Shown here one piece after another: positions 1-5,224 of a stretch of 5,292 nt of DNA. Position 1 is the stretch's first letter; each line of letters begins with the position of its first letter. Below the pieces are notes generated by a model, which was not told the DNA's origin, did not search any database, and saw nothing but the letters and a program-made list of their open reading frames with translations. This DNA comes from Mollicutes bacterium (GTDB lineage: Bacteria; Bacillota_I; Bacilli_A; Izemoplasmatales; Izemoplasmataceae), in assembly GCA_003559585.1 (NCBI GenBank), contig PWKX01000113.1:1-5292 (forward strand), given 5' to 3'. The position numbers were made by a program, and so were the translations under genes.

Positions 1-378
1 GGTGAAAACAGTGGTCACATCATTATGAAAGATTTACTGCAAACCGGTGATGGGATGTTGGTCGCGGCGATGATATTAAGCATCATGCAAGCGCGCAAGC
101 AAACCTTGGCCAAATTATGTGAAGCCATTGATATTTACCCGCAGGTTGTGCATAACGTGAAGCATGTTGATAAAACTGTGTTAGAACATAAAGCTGTTAA
201 AGATGTGATTCAAGCGGTTAGAACCTCACTCGGTAAAGACGCACAGTTGTTAGTCAGACCTAGTGGGACAGAACCTGTGATTAGAATCACAGTCAGTGTT
301 AAAGACCGAGATCAAATCAAACAAGCGATTGATACGATAGAAGCATCATTTTATGAACATGGGGGAGCGATGAGATGA
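1..378 (+). CDS. glmM: Phosphoglucosamine mutase, C-terminal part (5' end outside window)
   Basis: GlmM converts glucosamine-6-phosphate to glucosamine-1-phosphate in the cytoplasm, the step before GlmU. The frame is open from base 1, whose first codons read GENSGHII, matching the sugar-binding loop GGE(N/Q)SGHII of the family. TTGDG-like LQTGDGML follows, then a domain 4 stretch with LVRPSGTEPVIRI, the phosphate-binding RPSGTEP motif. The ATG at base 25 is therefore internal (a methionine in that loop), not a start. About 125 C-terminal residues are visible; the catalytic serine and metal-binding domains lie upstream of the window. The gene ends in TGA at 376-378, overlapping the glmU start (ATGA), so the two are probably translationally coupled. 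The real TGA stop argues against the Mycoplasma code in which TGA is tryptophan. Confidence 0.96.
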   Translation, partial: GENSGHIIMKDLLQTGDGMLVAAMILSIMQARKQTLAKLCEAIDIYPQVVHNVKHVDKTVLEHKAVKDVIQAVRTSLGKDAQLLVRPSGTEPVIRITVSVKDRDQIKQAIDTIEASFYEHGGAMR

Positions 379-1763
379 AACGACATGCTATTATTTTAGC
401 GGCTGGTAAGGGCACGCGCATGCGGACAAAATTACCGAAGTGTGCCTTTCCAATCTTAAAAAAACCAATGATTGACTATATTGTTGAAAATGTTGAAAAA
501 ATTGATGTGGATACCGTTGTTACCGTTGTTGGACATCAAAAACATGTGATTCAAGAGGTGCTTGATACAAGGACGCTTTATGCGGTTCAAGCAGAACAGT
601 TAGGGACAGGTCATGCGGCCTTGGCGGCTAAGACGCTATTGAAAGACGAAGAAGGCACCACCTTGATTTTACTAGGTGACATGCCGCTCATTGATAAAAA
701 AACCTTGCAAAGCATTTATGAAGTTCATGAAAATTCTGATCAAGTTTTAACCGTGGTAACCGCTAACTTTGAAGCGCCACATGGGTATGGACGTATCATT
801 CGTGATGATTACGGAAAAATCACGGCGATTGTTGAGGAGAAAAACTGTACCGAAGCGCAACGTAAAATCACAGAGATTAATACTGGACTTTATGCCGTTG
901 ATAATAAGCGCTTATTTGAAGCTTTAGATAAAGTCGAAAAAGATCCAATTAAAGGCGAATACTATTTAACAGATATCGTGAAAATTATGAATGAAGATCA
1001 CCCTGTTGGCACGTTTACCATCCGTGAAAACCACCGTGTGATGGGTGTGAATGACTTATACGCTGTCTCACAAGCAGAAAAATATTTAAGAGATGAAATC
1101 AACAAAGATTTAATGTTAAACGGTGTATCTATGATCAACCCAGAAACCATCACCATCGGTCATAATGTGCAAATAGAAGGCAATGTGACCTTGTTGCCGA
1201 ATACGACGATTACGGGTGAATCAATCATTAAAGAGGGCGCTGTGATTGGGCCGAATACAGAGATTCACAACGGCATCATTCACGAATCGGTTGAGGTGAA
1301 ACACTCACTGATTTACGATTCTGAGGTGCATGAAAGAACAACCGTTGGTCCGTTTGCCCATTTACGTAATCGAGCGAACATTGGAAAAGACAACCGCATT
1401 GGTAACTTTGTGGAAGTGAAAAAATCAACCACAGGTCATGACACCAAAGCTTCACATTTAGCCTATATTGGTGATACCACCACAGGGTCACATGTCAATT
1501 TTGGTTGCGGGTCAATTACGGTCAATTATGACGGCCGTGATAAACACCGAACATCGATTGGTGATGATGTGTTTATCGGCTGTAATACCAACTTAATTGC
1601 ACCGATTACCATTGAAGATAATGTCTTTATTGCGGCGGGGTCTACGGTTACAGACAACATCCCCTCAGGCTCACTTGCTATAGCAAGAAACCGTCAAATC
1701 AATAAGGCGGATTATGCCAAAAATCTTATCAAACCGAAGCTTAAAAATAACATCATCAAATAG
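375..1763 (+). CDS. glmU: Bifunctional UDP-N-acetylglucosamine pyrophosphorylase / glucosamine-1-phosphate N-acetyltransferase
   Basis: GlmU acetylates glucosamine-1-phosphate using acetyl-CoA, then couples it to UTP to give UDP-GlcNAc. The N-terminal uridylyltransferase domain (about 1-228) shows LAAGKGTRM (8-16) with K22, QLGTGHA (75-81), the metal-ligand aspartate of GDMP (D102), YGR (138-140), NTG (N169) and the second metal ligand N226. The C-terminal left-handed beta-helix (about 250-437) has hexapeptide repeats and the acetyltransferase residues R331, K349, catalytic-type H361, Y364 and the NYDG motif (384-387). At 462 residues it has full family length. The start is the ATG at 375, with GGGGGAG (361-367) seven bases upstream inside glmM. 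One variation is PKCAFP after the nucleotide loop, where the Bacillus and E. coli enzymes have K-V-L-H; I read this as lineage drift. The gene ends in TAG one base before the infC promoter. Confidence 0.97.
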   Translation: MKRHAIILAAGKGTRMRTKLPKCAFPILKKPMIDYIVENVEKIDVDTVVTVVGHQKHVIQEVLDTRTLYAVQAEQLGTGHAALAAKTLLKDEEGTTLILLGDMPLIDKKTLQSIYEVHENSDQVLTVVTANFEAPHGYGRIIRDDYGKITAIVEEKNCTEAQRKITEINTGLYAVDNKRLFEALDKVEKDPIKGEYYLTDIVKIMNEDHPVGTFTIRENHRVMGVNDLYAVSQAEKYLRDEINKDLMLNGVSMINPETITIGHNVQIEGNVTLLPNTTITGESIIKEGAVIGPNTEIHNGIIHESVEVKHSLIYDSEVHERTTVGPFAHLRNRANIGKDNRIGNFVEVKKSTTGHDTKASHLAYIGDTTTGSHVNFGCGSITVNYDGRDKHRTSIGDDVFIGCNTNLIAPITIEDNVFIAAGSTVTDNIPSGSLAIARNRQINKADYAKNLIKPKLKNNIIK

Positions 1764-1791
1764 TTGACAATCATGAGCAGTGTGTTATAAT
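1764..1791 (+). promoter_or_regulatory. Sigma-A promoter of the infC-rpmI-rplT operon
   Basis: TTGACA at 1764-1769 and TATAAT at 1786-1791 are both perfect consensus, with a 16-bp spacer and a TGT just before the -10 (extended -10). The -35 begins on the base after the glmU stop codon. The predicted transcription start is around 1797-1799, giving a leader of about 155 nt before the infC AUU codon. Confidence 0.93.
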
Positions 1792-1820
1792 TACATAAGT
1801 TAATATTGGTGGAAAGAAGA

Positions 1821-1900
1821 GTACCCACTCTCACCTGATCGATGAAGTCGGTAGGTAGACGCTACAAATAGACAAAATCATGTTTATTTAGTGTGGGTAC
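1821..1900 (+). promoter_or_regulatory. Antiterminator pairing within the L20 leader
   Basis: GTACCCAC at 1821-1828 is perfectly complementary to GTGGGTAC at 1893-1900, which is most of the 5' arm of the terminator stem. Forming this 8-bp helix breaks the terminator, and it also breaks the 1818-1831 hairpin. The leader can therefore fold in two mutually exclusive ways: read-through with the antiterminator, or termination with both local hairpins. Which state L20 favours is inferred from B. subtilis, where it favours termination. Confidence 0.75.
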
Positions 1901-1920
1901 GTATGTGCTCACACTTTTTT
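1890..1920 (+). terminator. Rho-independent attenuator of the infC leader
   Basis: An 11-bp stem (1890-1900 with 1905-1915, two G-U pairs) with a GTAT tetraloop is followed by six T residues ending at 1920. It lies 35 bases before the infC start codon and no promoter follows it, so it must be conditional for the operon to be expressed. Any transcript reading through from glmM-glmU meets the same hairpin, since there is no other terminator between glmU and infC. Confidence 0.92.
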
Positions 1921-1941
1921 ATATGTTTCACCAATCACTAT

Positions 1942-1957
1942 GGAGGTGACAGAGATT
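1942..1957 (+). promoter_or_regulatory. infC ribosome binding site and AUU start codon
   Basis: GGAGGTGA at 1942-1949 is an eight-base Shine-Dalgarno match. Five bases later comes ATT at 1955-1957, in frame with infC. The upstream in-frame ATG (1940) and GTG (1946) lie inside or against the Shine-Dalgarno and have no ribosome binding site of their own, so they are not plausible starts. IF3 genes are known for AUU starts in E. coli and Bacillus, where IF3 discriminates against its own start codon. Confidence 0.9.
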
Positions 1958-2494
1958 AAAAGAAAACCTGATCGAAAGAAAAAAGGCGACGGCATTTTGA
2001 ATGAAGACATTCGCGTTCGTGAAATCATGGTCATTTCAGACCAAGGAGAACAACTTGGGTTGATGAACAAAAATGAAGCCATTAACGCTGCTTATGACCG
2101 CGATTTAGACTTGGTGCTTGTAGCACCAAACGCAAAACCACCTGTTGGGAAGTTTATGGACTTTAATAAGTATCGTTATGAACAACAGAAAAAAGCACGT
2201 GAAGCGAAGAAGAAACAAAATGTTATGCAACTTAAAGAGTTAAGGTTATCACCAAAAATCGAAAAACACGACTTCGAAACAAAGCTTAAAAATGGTCGCA
2301 AGTTTTTAGACAAAGGCGATAAGTTAAAACTTTCGATTCGATTCCGCGGACGTGAAATGGCTCACACCGATCAAGGTCGAAAAGTCATGCTTGATTTTGC
2401 TAAACAATGTGAAGACATTGCCGAAATCGAATCGCGTCCTAAGCAAGATGGTCGCACCATGATCATGACTCTAAATCCTAAAAAAGAAAAATAA
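1955..2494 (+). CDS. infC: Translation initiation factor IF-3 (AUU start)
   Basis: IF3 binds the 30S subunit, keeps it apart from 50S and checks the start codon and initiator tRNA pairing. From the AUU at 1955 the protein has 179 residues, a normal family length. The N-terminal domain (about 12-70) contains ILNEDIRVREI and the signature LDLVLVAPNAKPPVGKFMD. A lysine/arginine-rich helical linker (about 72-90, KYRYEQQKKAREAKKK) joins it to the C-terminal domain (about 92-179), which carries KELRLSP, HDFETKL and RFRGREM, the 30S-binding face. A glycine stands where the family often has cysteine (PPVGK against PPVCR). It is first of three genes; its stop TAA overlaps the rpmI Shine-Dalgarno. Starting at the ATG at 1940 instead would add five residues encoded by the ribosome binding site. 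Confidence 0.97.
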   Translation: MKRKPDRKKKGDGILNEDIRVREIMVISDQGEQLGLMNKNEAINAAYDRDLDLVLVAPNAKPPVGKFMDFNKYRYEQQKKAREAKKKQNVMQLKELRLSPKIEKHDFETKLKNGRKFLDKGDKLKLSIRFRGREMAHTDQGRKVMLDFAKQCEDIAEIESRPKQDGRTMIMTLNPKKEK

Positions 2495-2506
2495 GGAGGA
2501 TTCAAT

Positions 2507-2707
2507 ATGTCTAAAATGAAAAGTCATTCAGCTACTCAAAAGCGGATGAAAAAGACAGCTTCTGGTAAATTAAAAGTGTCACGCGCAAACCGTGCCCACT
2601 TGAAAGGTAACAAAAACAAAAATACCATCCGTAATAACCGCAGCGCTGGTTTTGTTTCAAAAGCGGATGAAAAACGCATCAGACAACAAGTATCACAAGT
2701 AAAATAA
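2507..2707 (+). CDS. rpmI: 50S ribosomal protein L35 (bL35)
   Basis: This is a small, very basic 66-residue protein of the large ribosomal subunit, of normal length for the family. It begins SKMKSHSATQKRMKKTASGK, matching the usual PKMKTH...AKRFK.TGSGK start of L35, and continues with HLKGNK and the C-terminal VSKADEKRI motif. AAGGAGGA at 2493-2500, overlapping the infC stop, lies six bases before its ATG. It sits between infC and rplT in the conserved order infC-rpmI-rplT and should share their leader-controlled transcript. A minus-strand open frame over this gene is a shadow. Confidence 0.97.
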   Translation: MSKMKSHSATQKRMKKTASGKLKVSRANRAHLKGNKNKNTIRNNRSAGFVSKADEKRIRQQVSQVK

Positions 2708-2737
2708 CCCATATAAGGTAAAATTAGGAGGAATACT

Positions 2738-3295
2738 ATGCCACGTGTAAAAGTAGGCACATTAGCACGTAGACGTCGTAAACGTGTTCTGAAATTAGCT
2801 AAAGGCTATTTCGGTTCTAAACGTGTGTTATATAAAACAGCAAACCAACAAGTCATGAAATCATTAGCTTATGGTTATCGTGACCGTAAACAAAGAAAAC
2901 GTAACTTCAGAAAATTATGGATCAGTCGTATCAACGCCGCGGCGCGTTTGAACGGGATGAGCTATTCTAAAATGATCAATGGATTAAAATTAGCGGGCGT
3001 GAATGTTAACCGTAAAATGATGGCAGACATCGCTGTAAATGACCCAGAAGGTTTCAAAGTATTGGTTGAAACAGCAAAAAAAGGGTTAGATGGTGAGATC
3101 AAACCACAGGTTCAAGACACTAAACCTGAGGCAAAAGTTGAAACCAAATCAACCCAAAAAGCTGAGGCGTCATTAAGTCAATCAGCATTAGAAGACATGA
3201 CTGTCGCAGAATTAAAAGATTTATGTAAAGAAAAAGAGTTAACCGGCTATTCAAGCATGAAAAAAGCGGAGTTAATTGAAGCGTTATTAAAATAA
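2738..3295 (+). CDS. rplT: 50S ribosomal protein L20 (bL20) with C-terminal Rho_N/SAP-like extension
   Basis: L20 is needed early in 50S assembly, binds 23S rRNA, and in Bacillota represses its own operon through the leader RNA. Residues 1-117 are a complete L20: PRVKVGTLARRRRKRVLKLA, AKGYFGSKR, the basic RDRKQRKRNFRKLWI, INAAARLNGMSYS and the C-terminal RKMMADIA. Family members normally stop at about 115-120 residues; this one runs to 185. After a low-complexity Lys/Glu/Ser/Thr/Pro linker (about 121-148) comes a module at 149-185, ALEDMTVAELKDL...TGYSSMKKAELIEALL. This has the pattern of a Rho N-terminal (Rho_N) or SAP helix-turn-helix nucleic-acid-binding fold. The frame is continuous and no stop lies between the parts. 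The start has AGGAGG at 2726-2731. It is the last gene of the operon, 30 bp after rpmI. Confidence 0.97.
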   Translation: MPRVKVGTLARRRRKRVLKLAKGYFGSKRVLYKTANQQVMKSLAYGYRDRKQRKRNFRKLWISRINAAARLNGMSYSKMINGLKLAGVNVNRKMMADIAVNDPEGFKVLVETAKKGLDGEIKPQVQDTKPEAKVETKSTQKAEASLSQSALEDMTVAELKDLCKEKELTGYSSMKKAELIEALLK

Positions 3296-3319
3296 GTGGT
3301 TCATTGAACTGCTTTTTTT
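3295..3319 (+). terminator. Rho-independent terminator of the infC operon
   Basis: The 8-bp stem is 3295-3302 (AGTGGTTC) with 3306-3313 (GAACTGCT), including two G-U pairs, with a three-base loop and a run of seven T at 3313-3319. It begins on the last base of the rplT stop codon. A second T run follows at 3324-3330. Confidence 0.85.
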
Positions 3320-3335
3320 ATACTTTTTTTAGCTG

Positions 3336-3364
3336 TTTACAATGCCACTATTATTCAGTATAAT
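3336..3364 (+). promoter_or_regulatory. Sigma-A promoter of the PHP lipoprotein gene
   Basis: TTTACA at 3336-3341 and TATAAT at 3359-3364 are separated by 17 bp. The predicted start is about 3371, followed by AGGAGG at 3378-3383, ten bases before the ATG. It lies just past the rplT terminator, so this gene is a separate transcription unit. Confidence 0.9.
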
Positions 3365-3393
3365 AAAGTGTTATTTTAGGAGGCTAAACTATC

Positions 3394-4494
3394 ATGAAAA
3401 AACTATTAATCATCAGTGTCTTATTTACGCTGGTTCTCACCTTATCAGCTTGTGGGTCCGAGGCTCAAATTTCGACTTTATCTCATAACCCATACGAGCA
3501 AGTCAACTGGGATGAGGTTACCACAATAAATAGCGCATTACATAATCATACGACCAATTCAGATGGTGATTTATTGCCGCATGAAGTGGTTGATTTATAT
3601 CACAGTTTAGAGTTTGGGGCTTTGGCCATCACCGACCATGATGATAACCGTCTTCAATACCCGCCTGTTACCTACCCGTGGACAGATTTCTCCACGATTC
3701 ACGATAGTTGGGAAGACCGTGATCCAACTGAGCTGGGCATGTTAAGCATCCCAGGTACTGAGTTTTCGTGGGTTCATCACATGACAGCATTATTTACTGA
3801 TCTTTATTTAGAACAAGGTTATGATGAAGCGGCCGTTTTAAAAGCTGTTCAAGCCGAAGATGATGCTATTGTTCATTTTGCTCACCCAGGTCGTTATTGG
3901 GACCGGTTTGAAGACTATGAAGAAGGTGAGCGTTATTCACCTGAGTGGTACGCTGATTTCTTTAACCAGTATGATAATACCGTCTTAACAGGCATTGAAA
4001 TCTTTTCACGCAATGACTTTTATGAACACGACCGTTATTTATGGGACTTAATCTTATCGCAAACCATGCCTGAAAGAAACGTTTTTGGGTTTGGGGTTGA
4101 TGACCACCACGGTGCTTACGCCCGCTGGTCTTGGACACAACACCCTTTAAGTGATCCGATGGATAAAGAAGCGTTTCGACAAAACATCATCGATGGTGCT
4201 TTTTTCGCCGTCAACATTAGACGTAAGGATGATAGTGTGCCGACCATCAACGCTATCGATGTTGATCATGATGCACGCACCATTAGCATTGATGCTGAAA
4301 ACTATGACATCATTCGCTGGATCAGCGGTTATGATGAGGTGACCATGACCTCAACAATCGTTGGTGAAGGTGATACGTTTAATTATGGGTCACTAGATGC
4401 CCCCTATGTTCGAGCAGAAATCATTTTAGGCGATGGCTCCACTTTTAGACGCAAAGTGCTCACACAACCCTTTGGACTCATCCAAGAAGACTAA
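3394..4494 (+). CDS. PHP-domain metal-dependent phosphoesterase-like lipoprotein
   Basis: The 366-residue protein starts with a lipoprotein signal: MKK, a hydrophobic core (4-17) and the lipobox LSAC with C20, so it should be cleaved, lipid-anchored and outside the membrane. The rest fits the PHP (polymerase and histidinol phosphatase) superfamily: HNH (H50, H52), SDG (D57), the TDHD motif (81-83), GTEFSW (E123), HH at 128-129, HFAHPG (H161, H164) and GFGVDDHHG (D236-H239). These are spaced as expected for a two- or three-metal site on a TIM-like barrel. Residues from about 285, with YVRAEI and a terminal TQPFG, resemble the small beta domain that follows PHP domains in related uncharacterised proteins. 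Likely activity is phosphoester hydrolysis; the substrate cannot be told. It has its own promoter and terminator, and its neighbours do not suggest a pathway. Confidence 0.88.
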   Translation: MKKLLIISVLFTLVLTLSACGSEAQISTLSHNPYEQVNWDEVTTINSALHNHTTNSDGDLLPHEVVDLYHSLEFGALAITDHDDNRLQYPPVTYPWTDFSTIHDSWEDRDPTELGMLSIPGTEFSWVHHMTALFTDLYLEQGYDEAAVLKAVQAEDDAIVHFAHPGRYWDRFEDYEEGERYSPEWYADFFNQYDNTVLTGIEIFSRNDFYEHDRYLWDLILSQTMPERNVFGFGVDDHHGAYARWSWTQHPLSDPMDKEAFRQNIIDGAFFAVNIRRKDDSVPTINAIDVDHDARTISIDAENYDIIRWISGYDEVTMTSTIVGEGDTFNYGSLDAPYVRAEIILGDGSTFRRKVLTQPFGLIQED

Positions 4495-4496
4495 AC

Positions 4497-4530
4497 AAAA
4501 ACACCGACTACAAAAAGTCGGTGTTTTTTT
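4497..4530. terminator. Bidirectional Rho-independent terminator between convergent genes
   Basis: ACACCGACT at 4501-4509 pairs perfectly with AGTCGGTGT at 4516-4524. On the plus strand a T run covers 4524-4530; on the minus strand the A run at 4497-4500 gives a T run, and the A/T flanks extend the stem. It thus serves the lipoprotein gene (stop 4492-4494) and the minus-strand gene (stop at 4531-4529). The T tract overlaps the minus-strand stop codon. Confidence 0.93.
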
Positions 4531-5179
4531 AACGTCGGTGATTGCCTTGGTCTACTAATAAACGTCTGATCAATTTCCACGTATGTCTTTCTTGGTCACT
4601 CAACCGTTCTTCAGCGTGTTTATGGTCGTTTTTTCGTTTGATTTCAGCTAAATCATGTTGGTAGGATTGATACATGGTTAAGGTGTGTTTTATAAAATCA
4701 TCGACATGCGGCGATTTAATTTTTCTTAACCGTTTTAAAATCGGGTCAAAGTGATGCATACAAACGATGCCTTTATCCATGTACATGGTTTTAAGTGCGT
4801 CATGTTCTAAGCCACTGGCAAAAAGGTTGATATATAAAGCTTCACTTGTTTTTTCATGCGCACATAATAAACAAGCGGTTGGTTTTTTCTTCTGGGCGGG
4901 TTTTTGTTGTGTGATGCGGTTTAACTTAACGGTTAATAGGTGATGATAAAGAACCGCATGATTTAAATGATCGCCCGCTTCATAAAACTTCTCAGTATGA
5001 TGCTGACAAAAACCATCGCTATCTATAAAAGTTTTTCGAAAATCAACATCCGCGATATGAGCGTATTGAAAGGTTGCGATTTTTTGCTCGGTTCTTAAGT
5101 TTACAAGCTGACAAACAGGACACATATCAGGTTGCATAACCGCTTTTAAATCAAGCCATGTAAAGGTTGGTCGTTTCAT
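4529..5179 (-). CDS. Cys/His-rich protein with duplicated CxxC...CxxH units (DUF6062-like)
   Basis: The 216-residue protein has no signal peptide or membrane segment, so it is probably cytoplasmic. It has two matching units: C20-P-V-C23 with C58-QH-H61, then C103-LL-C106 with C140-MH-H143. The spacing inside each is almost equal (34 and 33 residues between the second and third ligands), which suggests two zinc or other metal sites from an internal duplication. A lysine-rich linker (about 94-100) separates them, and a charged helical tail (about 165-210) ends ERHTWKLIRRLL. The pattern CPxC...GFCxxH...CxxC...CxxH with a tryptophan near the end resembles the uncharacterised DUF6062 family; I assign it from memory, with moderate confidence, and no function is known to me. 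GAGGTGA at 5190-5184 is the ribosome binding site. It is convergent with the lipoprotein gene. Confidence 0.85.
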   Translation of the reverse strand: MKRPTFTWLDLKAVMQPDMCPVCQLVNLRTEQKIATFQYAHIADVDFRKTFIDSDGFCQHHTEKFYEAGDHLNHAVLYHHLLTVKLNRITQQKPAQKKKPTACLLCAHEKTSEALYINLFASGLEHDALKTMYMDKGIVCMHHFDPILKRLRKIKSPHVDDFIKHTLTMYQSYQHDLAEIKRKNDHKHAEERLSDQERHTWKLIRRLLVDQGNHRR

Positions 5180-5195
5180 GTTATCACCTCACGTT

Positions 5196-5224
5196 ACTAT
5201 ACATAATAAATCAAAAGATGTCAA
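5196..5224 (-). promoter_or_regulatory. Sigma-A promoter of the Cys/His-rich protein gene
   Basis: Read on the minus strand, TTGACA (5224-5219) and TATAGT (5201-5196) are separated by 17 bp. The predicted start is about 5190-5188, which falls at the Shine-Dalgarno itself (5190-5184). The mRNA leader would then be only about 10 nt. The remaining 5225-5292 is AT-rich and shows no gene I can support. Confidence 0.87.

Larger units (their letters stand above)
1798..1920 (+). promoter_or_regulatory. L20-type ribosomal protein leader RNA (attenuator of infC operon)
   Basis: This untranslated leader precedes infC-rpmI-rplT, where the Rfam L20_leader family sits in Bacillota. In B. subtilis, L20 protein represses the operon by promoting premature termination in this leader. 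Visible structure, in order: an outer helix GGTG 1808-1811 with CACC 1832-1835 enclosing a purine-rich internal loop; a hairpin AGAGT 1818-1822 / ACTCT 1827-1831; a small hairpin GTAG 1855-1858 / CTAC 1862-1865; a 9-bp stem 1866-1874 / 1881-1889 with loop 1875-1880; then, with no gap, the terminator stem 1890-1900 / 1905-1915. The GGAAAGAAGAG segment and the AAATAGACA stem look like parts I recall from Bacillus infC leaders. The assignment rests on position, structure and memory of the family, not on a covariance search. Confidence 0.85.

Noticed and set aside
25..378. glmM piece as a complete 117-residue gene starting at ATG 25
   Set aside because: The frame is open and matches GlmM from base 1, so the ATG is internal and the gene is cut by the window edge.
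1276..1491. Minus-strand open frame of 71 codons inside glmU
   Set aside because: It lies wholly antisense to the conserved acetyltransferase domain, resembles no family I know, and has no separate promoter or context.
1798..1954. T-box or metabolite riboswitch before infC
   Set aside because: I see no T-box sequence or known riboswitch core; position, gene content and structure fit an L20 leader instead.
2536..2760. Minus-strand open frame of 74 codons over rpmI and the rplT start
   Set aside because: Antisense of two ribosomal protein genes; its hydrophobic look comes from reading Lys/Arg codons backwards.
2738..3295. rplT tail as a frameshift or fusion artefact of a separate downstream gene
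   Set aside because: The frame is continuous, the linker is typical low-complexity sequence with similar codon use, no ribosome binding site precedes the tail module, and a terminator follows the stop directly.
4151..4342. Plus-strand open frame of 63 codons within the PHP lipoprotein gene
   Set aside because: Out-of-frame shadow of a continuous, family-matching gene, with no ribosome binding site.
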